A stretch of 64,000 bases of DNA from NCBI GenBank assembly GCA_018242215.1, contig JAFECG010000019.1:124001-188000 (forward strand). The letters are read 5' to 3'. Positions within the stretch are counted from its first letter, which is position 1; every line of letters starts with the position of its first letter. Source of the DNA: Pseudomonadota bacterium. GTDB taxonomy: Bacteria > Pseudomonadota > Alphaproteobacteria > Rhizobiales > Hyphomicrobiaceae. Below the pieces are notes generated by a model. It worked only from the letters and a program-made list of their open reading frames with translations. It made no database searches and was not told where the DNA came from. Shown here one piece after another: positions 52,810 to 62,742 of this stretch. The position numbers were made by a program, and so were the translations under genes.

Positions 52810-54180
52810 CTACAGCAGCGTTCCTCGCAGGACCAGCATCGCGACGGTGAAGTAGATCATCAGGCCGGTGACGTCGACGAGCGTTGCGACAAACGGGGCG
52901 GAGGCGCTCGCCGGGTCGAAGCCGATGCGTTTCAGCAGGAACGGCAACATCGCGCCTGCAAGCGACCCGAACGTCACGATGCCGATGAGGCCCAGTCCGA
53001 CGGTCAGCGCGACAAGCTGCCAATACTGGCCGTAATCGAAAATGCCGGTCATCTGCCAGACCGTGATGCGCAGCATGCCGATCAGGCCCAAAATCGCGCC
53101 GAGCGTAATTCCTGTCGGGATCTCGCGCATGGCAACCCGCCACCAGTCGCGCAGACGCAATTGCCCGAGCGCGAGGGCACGGATCAGGAGTGACGTTGAT
53201 TGCGAGCCGGAATTGCCGCCCGAACTCATGATAAGCGGAATGAAAAGCGTCAGGACGACTGCTTTTTCAAGTTCATCGGAATAGTGCTGCATGGCGCTCG
53301 CCGTCAGCATTTCGCCGAGGAAGAGTGCGCAAAGCCAGCCCGCCCTTTTTTTGATCATCTCGAAAAAGCTAATTTCGAGATAGGGTTCCGCGATGCCTTC
53401 GACGCCGCCGAATTTCTGTACGTCTTCAGTACTTTCGGCGAGGATCGCGTCGATGACGTCGTCGACCGTCACGATGCCAAGCACGCGACGTTTCGGATTG
53501 AGGACCGGGACCGCGAGGAGGTCGTGGATCGAGATCAGGCGGGCGACTTCCTCCCGGTCCGTGTCGGGATCGACCCAGATCGGATCGCGGTCAGGCGCAA
53601 CATCGAGGATGTTCGCTTCCGGCGCGCCGGTGATCAGCTGGCGCAGCGTAACAGTGCGGACGAGCTCCCGCGTGACGGGATCGAACACATAAATTGCGTA
53701 AACCGTTTCGCGGGTGTGCTCGACCTCGCGGATAAGGCGGAGGGTGTCGGCGACCGTAAATGTTGATGGAACACTGACGAATTCCGTCGTCATGATGCTG
53801 CCGGCTGTGCCCTCATGGTAGGTCAGCAGCAGTTTCAGCGATTGGGCGGTTTCAAAATCGATGAGCGCGAGCAGTTTGGTCTGCTCCGGCCCGTCGAGCT
53901 GGCGCAGCAAGTCGACGGCCCGGTCCGCAGACATGCCCGTCAAAACTTTGCCGGCGAAATCCTCCGGCAGCTCCAGGATCAGTTCGCTGGCGCGTGAAAG
54001 CTCCGGCCGGTCGAAAATCTCGACAACCCGGTCCAGCGGCAGTTGAGCGAGAATAGATGCTGCAGTTTCAAGGTCTTGTTCGTTGAGCTGCGCGACAATG
54101 TCGGCGTCATGCTCGTCGAGCAGCTCGACCAGGGCGATCGGGTCGGCATCAGTGCCCGATGCGTTGCGGATGTTTTCCAT
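52810..54180 (-). CDS. mgtE: Magnesium transporter MgtE
   Basis: A 456-residue Mg2+ channel of the MgtE family. It has the N-terminal cytoplasmic alpha-solenoid domain (about 10-130, QLPLDRVVEIFDRPE), two CBS domains (about 135-265, MTTEFVSVPSTFTVADTLRL and LVSIHDLLAVPVLNPKRRV-like region RLISIHDLLAVPVLNPKRR), a plug helix and five membrane helices (about 285-456) with the pore segment LFIPLIMSSGGNSGSQSTSL. The cytoplasmic domains close the pore at high Mg2+. I looked for but did not see an M-box riboswitch in the leader. Confidence 0.96.
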   Translation of the reverse strand: MENIRNASGTDADPIALVELLDEHDADIVAQLNEQDLETAASILAQLPLDRVVEIFDRPELSRASELILELPEDFAGKVLTGMSADRAVDLLRQLDGPEQTKLLALIDFETAQSLKLLLTYHEGTAGSIMTTEFVSVPSTFTVADTLRLIREVEHTRETVYAIYVFDPVTRELVRTVTLRQLITGAPEANILDVAPDRDPIWVDPDTDREEVARLISIHDLLAVPVLNPKRRVLGIVTVDDVIDAILAESTEDVQKFGGVEGIAEPYLEISFFEMIKKRAGWLCALFLGEMLTASAMQHYSDELEKAVVLTLFIPLIMSSGGNSGSQSTSLLIRALALGQLRLRDWWRVAMREIPTGITLGAILGLIGMLRITVWQMTGIFDYGQYWQLVALTVGLGLIGIVTFGSLAGAMLPFLLKRIGFDPASASAPFVATLVDVTGLMIYFTVAMLVLRGTLL

Positions 54181-54517
54181 GGCTTACCTTCCGATCCGCC
54201 GTCGCACGGACCGTGGTAAGCCGACCCAACGGTCAGTCCACGAGCCTCGACGGCCGGGGCAATCGACTACTGTCGCTAGACAAGGGTTGGGTTCCTTCAA
54301 CTTTTGCGGCGTCGCAACCGTGACAGCCGCGCGGATCACATGAGGCGTTTGGGACTATTAGTCAAGACAAGTCCGCTTGCGATTTGTGAATTCGCACCAC
54401 CATGGCCGTCGGGCCGCACGGCCGGAGCAGAAATCAGTGGCGAAACGACTGCCGGTCTTGCGCTTGCCGCGGTTTCGTCGGCACAATCCGTCTGCTCTCG
54501 TGGATACGGTGTCACAC
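54181..54517. other. Spacer between mgtE and the small protein gene
   Basis: About 340 bases between the mgtE start (minus strand) and the next gene (plus strand). An upstream extension of the small protein frame (from 54377) has no recognisable protein pattern. I see no riboswitch, tRNA or repeat here; promoters for both directions are presumably present but no clear hexamers stand out. Confidence 0.4.
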
Positions 54518-54748
54518 ATGAGCGGAACCAAGACAGGCACGCCTGATCTTCTCGAACCAGGAACGCATGTGTTCTCGGGTACCGTTCGCGTGTGGGGACG
54601 TGACTATGCCGAGCTTACGATGGATAGCGGCGTGACGATCCAGCTCGTCACGCAGGGACACCCGGCGCGCCGCGCGGGAGAGCGCATTACAATCGTCGCG
54701 CGCAAATACCGGCCGCTGTATCAGCTCGAGGAGGTGAGGGAGCCTTGA
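54518..54748 (+). CDS. Small hypothetical protein
   Basis: A 76-residue protein beginning MSGTKTGTPDLLEPG. The predicted structure is mostly beta (TVRVWGRDYAELTMDSGVTI), resembling a small OB or SH3-like barrel, and it ends KYRPLYQLEEVREP. No family recognised. The frame is open from 54377, but the upstream codons are arginine-rich and have no good ribosome-binding site, so I use the internal ATG. The ribosome-binding site for it is also weak. Confidence 0.5.
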   Translation: MSGTKTGTPDLLEPGTHVFSGTVRVWGRDYAELTMDSGVTIQLVTQGHPARRAGERITIVARKYRPLYQLEEVREP

Positions 54749-54980
54749 GCAGAGATGCGCGCTCGCTCGGGCGTGAGACGGGTGCTGCGTCCGGTCGATG
54801 GTCTCTCAGGCTCAAACACGCTTCGAAAAGTCGTTTTCCTAGGGGGCAACGTCGTGATGACGAGGTCTCTGGCCAAGACATGCGTCGTGTTTGATCTCGC
54901 GAGATCAGCATCCTGGGTTAAGAGGGTGCCCGATAACCACGCGTCGGGGTCTGCGTGGATGTTCAATTCCGGGATGAAGA

Positions 54981-55055
<75 letters not shown>

Positions 55056-55238
55056 TAAAGGGGCGTAATGCCTCGGAGAATCAAGCGTTCCACGCTACGG
55101 CGCGGACGCTCCTCCCTCAGGCGGGCGGACACTGCCACAAGGCTTGACGGCGGGCAAGCCGGAAAGCCAAGCTGCAAACGGGGGACGGCGAAGCGTGACG
55201 ACGCAAGTCTCGCGACACATTCCGGATCAAGCGGGTCA

Positions 55239-55436
55239 ATGATGGGCGAGGATGATGTTCGAAAAACGACCGCAAATTCGGGGGAGAAGCAATCCGTAGC
55301 TCGGATGACGCGATCGGATCGGCTCGCGGAGCAGCTTCGCGCGAACCTGAAACGCCGCAAGGCTGCGGCGCGCCGTCACAAAGAGGATGTTCGGGGGACG
55401 TCAAAGGACGATCCGCCGGATGAACACGGGGTCTAG
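55239..55436 (+). CDS. Small basic hypothetical protein upstream of murA
   Basis: A 65-residue protein rich in arginine and lysine, with the core RLAEQLRANLKRRKAAARRH. Small basic proteins of this pattern commonly precede murA in Hyphomicrobiales, which supports reality (family knowledge, not checked). The start could be the ATG pair at 55239/55242 or a later ATG at 55305 giving MTRSDRLAEQLRANL. The function is unknown; binding to nucleic acid is only a guess from charge. Confidence 0.5.
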   Translation: MMGEDDVRKTTANSGEKQSVARMTRSDRLAEQLRANLKRRKAAARRHKEDVRGTSKDDPPDEHGV

Positions 55437-55551
55437 GCTTGCTTCTGCTTTAAAAGCCGCTTGCCGACGCTGATGCGCAACGGATAATCGCGCGAACTCG
55501 GGGCATCATTCCGATTCGTGCGATCATCCTACACGGAGACGATTGGAATTC

Positions 55552-56844
55552 ATGGATCGGATCAGAATTGTCGGTGGCCGGCAGCTTCGCGGGACCATTC
55601 CGATTTCCGGCGCCAAGAACGCGGCGCTGCCGCTCTTGATCGCGAGCCTTTTGACCGAAGACCGGCTGACGCTGAAGAACGTTCCCAATCTTGCCGACGT
55701 CAATCTTCTGGTGCGGATTTTGCGCAACCACGGCGTCGATCTGGCGGTCGATGGCAAGCGTCCGGGGCCAGTGACCCATCTTGGCGACACGATCCACCTC
55801 ACAGCGCGCGACATCGTCGATACGACGGCGCCCTATGAAATGGTCTCGCGCATGCGCGCGAGTTTTTGGGTGCTTGGCCCCCTCATCGCGCGGATGGGAG
55901 AGGCGAAAGTGTCGTTGCCCGGCGGCTGTGCGATCGGCACGCGGCCGGTCGATTTACATCTCATGGGCCTCAAGGAACTCGGGGCCGAGATCGACATCGA
56001 TCGCGGCTATGTCGTCGCCAAGGCGCCGAAGGGCCTTCGGGGTGCGCACATCGTCTTCCCGAAAGTCTCGGTCGGAGCAACCCATAACGTCTTGCTGGCG
56101 GCCGCGTTGGCCAAAGGGGAAACGGTCATCGAGAATGCGGCGCGCGAACCGGAAATCGGTGACGTCGCGACGTGCCTCAGCAAGATGGGGGCGAAAGTCG
56201 AGGGCATCGGCACATCCGTGCTTCGTATCCAGGGACGCGACCGGCTCGCAGGCACCGTGCACACGGTGCTGCCCGACCGTATCGAGACGGGAACGTTCGC
56301 AATGGCGGTGGCCGCGACAGGCGGCGATGTGTTGCTCGAAGGGGCGCAGCTTGGAGATCTGAAGACCGCGCTCGACGTGCTCGCCGAAACCGGAACCGGG
56401 GTCGAAGAGACGAATAGGGGCGTTCGCGTCACGCGGAATGGGGGCGGCATCGCGCCGGTGGCTGTCGAGACGCAACCGTTCCCGGGATTTCCGACGGATC
56501 TTCAGGCGCAGCTCATGGCGCTTCTGACGCGCGCGTCGGGGACCAGCGTCATTCGCGAAACGATCTTCGAAAACCGTTTCATGCACGTGCAGGAACTCGC
56601 GCGCCTCGGCGCCGACATTCACCTGCACGGTGACACGGCGACGATCAAGGGCGTCAAGACACTCAAGGGTGCGCCTGTGATGGCGACCGATCTCAGAGCT
56701 TCAGTATCGTTGGTGATTGCCGGGCTCGCCGGCGAAGGCGAGACGATCATCAATCGTGTTTACCATCTCGACCGGGGTTTCGAGCAGCTCGAGCAGAAAC
56801 TTGGGGGCTGCGGTGCTGAAATCGAGCGATTAGCGAGCGGCTGA
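55552..56844 (+). CDS. murA: UDP-N-acetylglucosamine 1-carboxyvinyltransferase
   Basis: MurA transfers enolpyruvate from PEP to UDP-GlcNAc, the first step of peptidoglycan synthesis. The 430-residue protein starts [20 protein letters not shown]; a TTG three codons upstream is less likely. The catalytic cysteine is in [16 protein letters not shown], the position targeted by fosfomycin, and further blocks are [16 protein letters not shown] and [15 protein letters not shown]. It opens the conserved murA-DUF2948-hisD-UPF0262 series. Confidence 0.97.
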   Translation: MDRIRIVGGRQLRGTIPISGAKNAALPLLIASLLTEDRLTLKNVPNLADVNLLVRILRNHGVDLAVDGKRPGPVTHLGDTIHLTARDIVDTTAPYEMVSRMRASFWVLGPLIARMGEAKVSLPGGCAIGTRPVDLHLMGLKELGAEIDIDRGYVVAKAPKGLRGAHIVFPKVSVGATHNVLLAAALAKGETVIENAAREPEIGDVATCLSKMGAKVEGIGTSVLRIQGRDRLAGTVHTVLPDRIETGTFAMAVAATGGDVLLEGAQLGDLKTALDVLAETGTGVEETNRGVRVTRNGGGIAPVAVETQPFPGFPTDLQAQLMALLTRASGTSVIRETIFENRFMHVQELARLGADIHLHGDTATIKGVKTLKGAPVMATDLRASVSLVIAGLAGEGETIINRVYHLDRGFEQLEQKLGGCGAEIERLASG

Positions 56845-56943
56845 GAACAAAGATTGGGGCCGGGCGTTGCGGCTTGGGGTCCCGCTTTGTATCACTCGGT
56901 TCTCGAATTGGCCGCAGGACCCTCCTGGAGATTTTCGACGCCG

Positions 56944-57417
56944 ATGCCGGACCTGAAGCTCATCGCCTTTGATACGGAAGACCTCAGTGTGCTTTCGGCG
57001 CATCTGCAAGACGCCGTTTTGCGCGTCGGCGATATGGCGTATCTGCCTCAGGAAAAGCGCTTTGTGGCGATTGCCAATCGGTTCGATTGGGCGAAGGCGG
57101 CGACCATTCCAGATCTCTCGCGGCAGACGGAGAGTGCAGAATATGAGCGCCGCCGCGCCGGGATTCGCATCGAACGCGTGAACGCTGCGAAGATCCAGGG
57201 TTTCGATCTCAAAGATAAGCGGAGGACGCTGGCCTTGTTGGCTGTGACATTTGAGCCGGCGGGGGACACGGATTCACCCGAAGGCAATGTCACGTTGACA
57301 TTTTCCGGTGGGGCCGCCATTCGGCTCCACGTCGAATGTATTGAGATCGAACTGAAAGACCTCGGGGCAGCGTGGACGACCAAACGCTCTCCGGAGCATT
57401 CTGACGAGGCAGGCTGA
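56944..57417 (+). CDS. DUF2948 family protein
   Basis: A 157-residue protein of the alphaproteobacterial DUF2948 family, nearly always between murA and hisD. It starts MPDLKLIAFDTEDLSVLSAH; other blocks are GDMAYLPQEKRFVAIANRFD and RRTLALLAVTFEP, then a beta-rich end with FSGGAAIRLHVECIEIELKD. No function is known. The ATG at 56944 matches the family start; 30 open codons upstream are not conserved in character. Confidence 0.93.
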   Translation: MPDLKLIAFDTEDLSVLSAHLQDAVLRVGDMAYLPQEKRFVAIANRFDWAKAATIPDLSRQTESAEYERRRAGIRIERVNAAKIQGFDLKDKRRTLALLAVTFEPAGDTDSPEGNVTLTFSGGAAIRLHVECIEIELKDLGAAWTTKRSPEHSDEAG

Positions 57418-57452
57418 TTTCGCCTCGATCGCTTCCCAAGGAATGATTGCCG

Positions 57453-58751
57453 ATGCCCGCGCGGCTCAAGAGCACTGATAAGGATTTCGAGGCGCAGTTC
57501 ACAGAGCTTCTGGGGCTCAAGCGCGAAGTGTCGGTCGATGTCGACAATGCAGTGCGCGAGATCATCGCTGACGTACGAGCGCGTGGCGATGCGGCGCTGA
57601 TCGACCTCACACAGAAATTCGACCGGCTTGATCTCAAGCGGACCGGCATTGCGGTGAGCGCTGCCGAGGTCAACGCCGCCTACGACGCGTGTTCGAAAGA
57701 AACGCTCGATGCCCTGATGCTTGCGCGTGACCGCATTGCCGATCACCACAAGCGTCAACTGCCATCGAATGATCGCTATACCGATGCTGCTGGCGTCGAA
57801 CTGGGTCATCGGTGGACAGCTGTCGAGTCGGCCGGCCTTTACGTGCCCGGCGGCCTTGCCTCGTATCCAAGCTCGGTTTTGATGAATGCGGTGCCGGCGA
57901 AGGTGGCGGGCGTTCCTCGCATCGTCATGGTGGTGCCGTCGCCCAGCGGTGAGCTCAATCCGCTCGTGCTTGCTGCGGCGAAGATCTCCGGTGTTTCTGA
58001 AATCTATCGCATCGGCGGAGCGCAGGCCGTCGCCGCGCTCGCCTATGGCACGGAAACGATCAAGCCTGTCGTCAAGATTGTCGGGCCGGGGAATGCCTAT
58101 GTCGCGGCGGCGAAGCGGCAAGTCTTCGGCGTCGTCGGTATCGATTCGATCGCAGGGCCATCGGAAGTTCTGGTCATTGCAGACAAACATAATAATCCGG
58201 AATGGATCGCTGCGGATCTCCTGGCGCAAGCCGAGCATGATACGGCGGCGCAATCGATCCTGATGACGGACGACGAAGGCTTTGCGTCAGCTGTCGAAGC
58301 TGCCGTGCGACGGCAACTGGAGACGCTACCGCGCGGAAATATCGCGGGTGAGAGCTGGAACACATTTGGCGCCACGATCATTTTAGGCTCGCTCTCGGAA
58401 TCGGTTGCGCTTGCAGATCGAATTGCCGCTGAGCATTTGGAGATTGCAACAGCCGACGCGGAAGACCTCACCAAGCGCATTCGCAACGCAGGAGCGATCT
58501 TCATTGGAAGCGTGACGCCGGAAGTCATCGGAGATTATGTTTCTGGTTCGAATCATGTCCTGCCGACCGCGCGCAGCGCGAGGTTTTCCTCAGGTCTCGG
58601 CGTGCTCGATTTCATGAAGCGGACATCGATTCTGAAGCTCGACGCCGCGGCACTTTCGAAGCTCGGCCCCGCCGCGATGACGTTGGCCCGCTCCGAGGGA
58701 TTGGAGGGGCATAGGCGTTCCGTCGAAATCCGGCTCGAAAATGCAGGTTGA
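57453..58751 (+). CDS. hisD: Histidinol dehydrogenase
   Basis: HisD carries out the last two oxidations of histidine synthesis, histidinol to histidine, with NAD and zinc. The 432-residue protein has the family signature IAGPSEVLVIADKHNNPEWI, the zinc ligands in DLLAQAEHDTAAQSIL and the catalytic HLEI segment (IAAEHLEIATAD), plus GSNHVLPTARSARFSSGLG. The ATG at 57453 has AAGGA upstream; a TTG two codons earlier is less likely. It lies between DUF2948 and UPF0262, the usual context. Confidence 0.97.
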   Translation: MPARLKSTDKDFEAQFTELLGLKREVSVDVDNAVREIIADVRARGDAALIDLTQKFDRLDLKRTGIAVSAAEVNAAYDACSKETLDALMLARDRIADHHKRQLPSNDRYTDAAGVELGHRWTAVESAGLYVPGGLASYPSSVLMNAVPAKVAGVPRIVMVVPSPSGELNPLVLAAAKISGVSEIYRIGGAQAVAALAYGTETIKPVVKIVGPGNAYVAAAKRQVFGVVGIDSIAGPSEVLVIADKHNNPEWIAADLLAQAEHDTAAQSILMTDDEGFASAVEAAVRRQLETLPRGNIAGESWNTFGATIILGSLSESVALADRIAAEHLEIATADAEDLTKRIRNAGAIFIGSVTPEVIGDYVSGSNHVLPTARSARFSSGLGVLDFMKRTSILKLDAAALSKLGPAAMTLARSEGLEGHRRSVEIRLENAG

Positions 58752-58757
58752 TTTTCT

Positions 58758-59255
58758 ATGGACCAAACCGTCACCGCCTCAGAGAAGAGCCAGGATCGTT
58801 TGATCGAAATTACCCTCGATGCGAAGTCGCTGGGGCGCGCGAATTCGAACATCGAGCATGAACGCGAAGTGGCGATCTTCGACATCCTGGACGGCAACGC
58901 GTTTCGTGTCGAAGGGATGGAATCCGGTCCCTATAAGCTCGCACTCTCGACGGCGGAGGACCGTCTGGTTCTCACGATTGCACCCGCGAGCGGAAATGAA
59001 ACGATCGAGCACGCGATCGCGCTGACGCCGCTCAAACGGATCGTCAAAGATTACTTCATGGTCTGCGAATCTTATTACGAGGCGGTTCGCACGGCGCCGC
59101 CGGCGCGCATCCAGTCGATCGACGTCAGCCGGCGCGCGCTTCACAATGAAGGAAGCACGCTGCTCAAGGAGAAGCTGCTTCCGAAGATCATCGTCGACGA
59201 GGATACGGCGCGGCGGCTTTTCACGCTCGTCTGCTCGCTGCACTGGAAGGGGTGA
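58758..59255 (+). CDS. UPF0262 family protein
   Basis: A 165-residue protein of the UPF0262 family, conserved in alphaproteobacteria and nearly always next to hisD. The blocks RLIEITLDAKSLGRANSNIE, HEREVAIFDILDGNAF and PLKRIVKDYFMVCESYYEA are typical. It starts six bases after the hisD stop, so the two are almost certainly cotranscribed. No function known. Confidence 0.94.
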   Translation: MDQTVTASEKSQDRLIEITLDAKSLGRANSNIEHEREVAIFDILDGNAFRVEGMESGPYKLALSTAEDRLVLTIAPASGNETIEHAIALTPLKRIVKDYFMVCESYYEAVRTAPPARIQSIDVSRRALHNEGSTLLKEKLLPKIIVDEDTARRLFTLVCSLHWKG

Positions 59256-59279
59256 GGGCTATACGTTCGACGTTGGCGC

Positions 59280-60563
59280 TTACTTGCGTCCGATCAAGTA
59301 CCAGGAATCCTGAAGTCCGACGCCCTTGATCTCGATTGAGCCCCGTGATTCCAGGACGAAAGTCTCCTGCAGCGCTTCTGCGCACGTCGGGCAGATCGCG
59401 ATGAGACCCGGTGCGCTCGAATGTTCGAGGCGGCTCGCGAGATTGACCGGATCGCCCCAGACGTCATAGCTGAATTTGTTCTTGCCGATGATGCCCGCCA
59501 TCATCGGACCGGACGCCATTCCGACACGGACATCGATCGCAATTTTTTCTTCCTCGCTGACGCGTCGGACGGCGGCAATGAGATCGAGCCCCATCATCGC
59601 CAGCGCCTGGGCGTGATCGGCGCGCGGGATCGGAACACCTGAGGCTACCATGTAGGCGTCGCCAATCGTCTTGATTTTCTCGACGCCATGGCGGTCGGCG
59701 AGTTCATCGAACGCACTCACGAGCTGATTGAGGAGTGCGACTGTTCTTTCGGGGCCGAGTGCGCGGGCCATGCTGACGAAGCCGGTGATGTCGGCAAACA
59801 TTACGGAGGCATTCGAGAAACCATCGGCGATCGTTTCACCGGGAGCCTCCTTGAGGCGCTCGACCACGCTGTCGGGGAGCACGTTGCGCAGGACCGTTTC
59901 GGTTTCCGCCTTCGCGCGCTCGAACAGGCTGAAGGCGTAATAAACGCATGCCGCGATCAGGCCGAAGGTCGTCACGGCGGCCTGGAGATAGAGCGAGTTG
60001 ATCGTTTTATCGTCGGCGTGAAACTGGGCGGCTTCCATCGGAAACGTGAACCAGACGTAGAGATGTAGGATCAGTGCTGCCGATACGATAGCTATGACGA
60101 GCCAGAAACGGCGGGCTTCGAAGATGACGAAGGGGGCGGCTGCTGCGACGACGTATTGCAACGGCGCGCCGCCCATTCTGCCGAAGAACGCCGTGAACCC
60201 GACGAGGGCCGAAAATTCCGCAACGACCAACAATATGCCGCCGGCGATCTCGTTGAACCGGTGCATGAAGGGAACGAACGAGACAATCAGCGCAACGCCG
60301 AGGTTGATATAGACGGCGGGCAGCATTTCCTTGTTGCCCGAGATCCAGAGCTGCATCGCGTAGATGCAGGTGGTGACGACGACGAGCGCGGAAAAGACAT
60401 TCACGATCTTCAGACGGCGACGAATATCTGGCGGATAGGCTTTGATGCCGAGGTTCGCTATCCCGCGGATGAAAGTGCGGACGCCCCGGAGGGCATGGCT
60501 TCCCCACATGGCCGGTCGACGGGCCGCGCGAACGTGCTGCTTTTGCCGATCTGTGATCGTCAT
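59280..60563 (-). CDS. Membrane-bound class III adenylate cyclase
   Basis: A 427-residue cyclase. The N-terminal part has six hydrophobic segments (about 50-225, for example ILLVVAEFSALVGFTAFFG). The class III catalytic domain (about 245-425) has the first metal aspartate in SVMFADITGFVSMARALG, the second in KIKTIGDAYMVASGVP, the adenine-selecting lysine in that segment, and the aspartate in YDVWGDPVNLASRLEH. It therefore should make cAMP rather than cGMP. The ATG at 60563 lies 33 bases after the Crp-type gene on the same strand, and the two probably form one signalling operon. Regions are inserted in the murA-hisD-maf neighbourhood. Confidence 0.93.
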   Translation of the reverse strand: MTITDRQKQHVRAARRPAMWGSHALRGVRTFIRGIANLGIKAYPPDIRRRLKIVNVFSALVVVTTCIYAMQLWISGNKEMLPAVYINLGVALIVSFVPFMHRFNEIAGGILLVVAEFSALVGFTAFFGRMGGAPLQYVVAAAAPFVIFEARRFWLVIAIVSAALILHLYVWFTFPMEAAQFHADDKTINSLYLQAAVTTFGLIAACVYYAFSLFERAKAETETVLRNVLPDSVVERLKEAPGETIADGFSNASVMFADITGFVSMARALGPERTVALLNQLVSAFDELADRHGVEKIKTIGDAYMVASGVPIPRADHAQALAMMGLDLIAAVRRVSEEEKIAIDVRVGMASGPMMAGIIGKNKFSYDVWGDPVNLASRLEHSSAPGLIAICPTCAEALQETFVLESRGSIEIKGVGLQDSWYLIGRK

Positions 60564-60595
60564 ACGCTTGGTCCGGCGAATGGATACGAACGCGG

Positions 60596-61312
60596 CTATT
60601 CCTTGTCGTCGATGCGGCCGATGCCGCTCAATGCCGCAATGTTGCAAATGACCTGCTGGCCTCGACGCTCAATGGCGCCTTCCGATTCAAGTAATCCTAA
60701 CGCTGCGTTGACTTTAGGGCGGCTCGCGCCAACGAGCAGGGCGAGCTCGCTTTGTGAAATCGGCAGGGGAAGAGAGATTTTCTCGGCCTTGCCCGTTGGG
60801 TCTTTCTGTCGGACCGAGGCAAGGAAGAACCGCGCGAGCCGCGCCTCGATGGGATGCAGGGCGATCGCTTCGAGCTGCTCATCGGCGTCGCGCAGGCGAC
60901 CTGCCAAGAAGCGGACTGCGGCTTCGCCGACGGCCGGGCGTGTTCCTAGCAGCCGGATGAATGCCGGCTTCGACAGCATCAGCGTTTCGACCTTATTGAC
61001 GGCTGTCGCGTCTGCAGATCTCGGACGGCCATCGAAAACCGCCAGTTCCCCGAAAATCGAGGGCGCCTCGACGTGAGCAAAGGACAGCTCGCGGCCATCG
61101 GACGTCAAAACCGAGAGCCGGACCCGACCTTTGGTCACGATATGAAGCTCTGATCCTGCCTGGCCGCGGGAAAAGATGATTTGGCCGGGTTCGTAGGCCG
61201 ATTCTCGCAGCTCAACCGCAACGGCCTTGCGGCTCGGTTCATCCAGGGTGCCGAAAAGCGGCGTCCGTGCGAGTAGATCTGCTGGGTCTGGTTTCAGAGC
61301 CATTGCCGCCAT
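60596..61312 (-). CDS. Crp/Fnr family transcriptional regulator
   Basis: A 238-residue CRP-type regulator. The cyclic-nucleotide-binding domain (about 10-125) contains the phosphate-binding cassette GELAVFDGRPRSADATA, with the arginine that binds the phosphate of cAMP. The C-terminal helix-turn-helix is SQSELALLVGASRPKVNAAL (about 190-210). No FNR-type cysteine cluster is seen. ATG at 61312 is preferred to the TTG before it; a further ATG lies three codons in. Its gene precedes a cyclase gene on the same strand, which makes cAMP the likely effector (inference). Confidence 0.93.
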   Translation of the reverse strand: MAAMALKPDPADLLARTPLFGTLDEPSRKAVAVELRESAYEPGQIIFSRGQAGSELHIVTKGRVRLSVLTSDGRELSFAHVEAPSIFGELAVFDGRPRSADATAVNKVETLMLSKPAFIRLLGTRPAVGEAAVRFLAGRLRDADEQLEAIALHPIEARLARFFLASVRQKDPTGKAEKISLPLPISQSELALLVGASRPKVNAALGLLESEGAIERRGQQVICNIAALSGIGRIDDKE

Positions 61313-61450
61313 CAATTCTGTCCAAGAATTGGCTATTCATGCCCTGTTTTCTACCCCGCTGCAACGCGGGTGGACTTGCTAAGGCCCCGAGGCCTCCGTC
61401 ATTGTTGACGCCATGTTTCCGCTCGACTTCTACCTCCTCTGGTCAAGAAT

Positions 61451-62200
61451 ATGATAACGAGCCTCATGAGCAGTTTATTTCCCACTTTTGCCCGCTCGGA
61501 CGCCCCCGGCCGGGAATCGCTGCGGCGCACTCTGGCGCGGGAGCGTTCCGACACCAATGCCGCTATCGAGCGCCCACAACTCGTCCTGGCAAGCGCAAGC
61601 CCGCGACGGGTTACGCTTCTCGCCCAAGTCGGCGTCACGCCCGACGCCCTGCGACCCGCGTCTATCGACGAGTCTCCGAAACGGGGAGAAATGCCGCGAG
61701 CTTTGGTTTCCCGCCTCGCACGAACAAAAGCGGAGGTCGCTCGCAATCAGATCGCAAACGATCGCGATCTGGCGGGCGCTTACGTCCTCGCGGCCGATAC
61801 CGTCGTCGCCATGGGTCGCAAGATCCTGATGAAGCCGACGCATATCGAGGAGGCGACGGCGTCGCTACAACTTCTGTCCGGCCGAACGCACAAGGTGCAG
61901 ACGTGCATTTGTCTGATCACGCCGGATGATCGCGTGCGGACGAAGATCGTCGATACGCGTGTACGGTTCCGTTACATCAGCAAGCCCGAGCTTGAATCCT
62001 ATATCGCCTCGCGCGAATGGCGGGGCAAAGCCGGAGGATATGCGATCCAGGGGCTGGCGGGATGTTTCGTGCAGCGGCTTATCGGCTCTTACACGAACGT
62101 CGTCGGATTGCCGCTCACCGAGGTTGTCGGGCTTCTCAATTCGGAGAAGTTCCCGATCCAATATAATTGGCTGCGGTACGCCGAAGTCGACCGCGATTGA
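61451..62200 (+). CDS. maf: Maf family nucleoside triphosphate pyrophosphatase
   Basis: Maf proteins hydrolyse non-canonical or spare nucleoside triphosphates and affect cell division. The 249-residue product has the family motifs [18 protein letters not shown] near residue 45, [35 protein letters not shown] and [21 protein letters not shown] 40-residue N-terminal extension precedes the motif start; an ATG at 61466 is an alternative start. It is followed by yacG after eight bases, a conserved pair. Confidence 0.93.
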   Translation: MITSLMSSLFPTFARSDAPGRESLRRTLARERSDTNAAIERPQLVLASASPRRVTLLAQVGVTPDALRPASIDESPKRGEMPRALVSRLARTKAEVARNQIANDRDLAGAYVLAADTVVAMGRKILMKPTHIEEATASLQLLSGRTHKVQTCICLITPDDRVRTKIVDTRVRFRYISKPELESYIASREWRGKAGGYAIQGLAGCFVQRLIGSYTNVVGLPLTEVVGLLNSEKFPIQYNWLRYAEVDRD

Positions 62201-62208
62201 GTTTCGCC

Positions 62209-62433
62209 ATGTCTTCGTCTTCTTCCGACAGCAAGCCGCTTCGCTGCCCGATCTGCGGAAAGCCATCAGTCGATGCCTACCGGCCGTTCTGCTCGAAGCG
62301 GTGCGCCGATATCGACCTCGCTCGGTGGTTCACGGGGAGTTATGCCGTCGCCGGACGGGACGAGGATGAGGGCGACAATCCGGCGCCCCCAGACAGCCAT
62401 AAGCCCGGTGGCGACGGAGATGAGGACGCCTGA
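62209..62433 (+). CDS. yacG: DNA gyrase inhibitor YacG
   Basis: A 74-residue zinc-binding protein of the YacG family, which binds the GyrB subunit and inhibits gyrase in E. coli. The four cysteines are in [20 protein letters not shown] followed by [11 protein letters not shown], the family motif. The C-terminus is acidic ([20 protein letters not shown]). The ATG at 62209 gives the standard start and lies eight bases after the maf stop. Confidence 0.95.
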   Translation: MSSSSSDSKPLRCPICGKPSVDAYRPFCSKRCADIDLARWFTGSYAVAGRDEDEGDNPAPPDSHKPGGDGDEDA

Positions 62434-62453
62434 TTTCGCGGTGTGCGAGGCGC

Positions 62454-62482
62454 TTGCATACCGCTGATCGCGCCCCTATAAG
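62454..62482 (+). promoter_or_regulatory. Promoter of tRNA-Phe
   Basis: TTGCAT (62454-62459) and TATAAG (62477-62482) are separated by exactly 17 bases, and the tRNA begins 40 bases further on. This is a good sigma-70-type promoter just after the yacG stop codon. Confidence 0.65.
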
Positions 62483-62522
62483 GTGCCCCTACTTCGCACG
62501 GGGCTCAGCGCCGCGGAGGCAG

Positions 62523-62598
62523 GCCCAGGTAGCTCAGTTGGTAGAGCATGCGACTGAAAATCGCAGTGTCGGCAGTTCAATTCTGCCCCTGGGCACCA
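62523..62598 (+). tRNA. tRNA-Phe (anticodon GAA)
   Basis: A complete cloverleaf with encoded CCA. The acceptor arm GCCCAGG pairs with CCTGGGC, the D arm is AGCTCAGTTGGTAGAGCA, and the anticodon arm TGCGA CTGAAAA TCGCA carries GAA. The T arm is GCAGTTCAATTCTGC. Length 76 with CCA. Confidence 0.98.
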
Positions 62599-62742
62599 CC
62601 CGTTTTTCCTGCCTTTCAATCCGGTGAAAATTATCTCGAGACGGCGGCCCATTTGTAGGCAGCGGGGGTCGATAAAAGCACTTAGTGCTTGGTCCTCGAT
62701 GCTTTCGCCAGAGGTCTGGAATGCCGAGACCGAGTGCCTTCC

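Noticed and set aside
54181-54517. M-box magnesium riboswitch before mgtE
   Set aside because: No recognisable conserved core sequence was seen in the leader.
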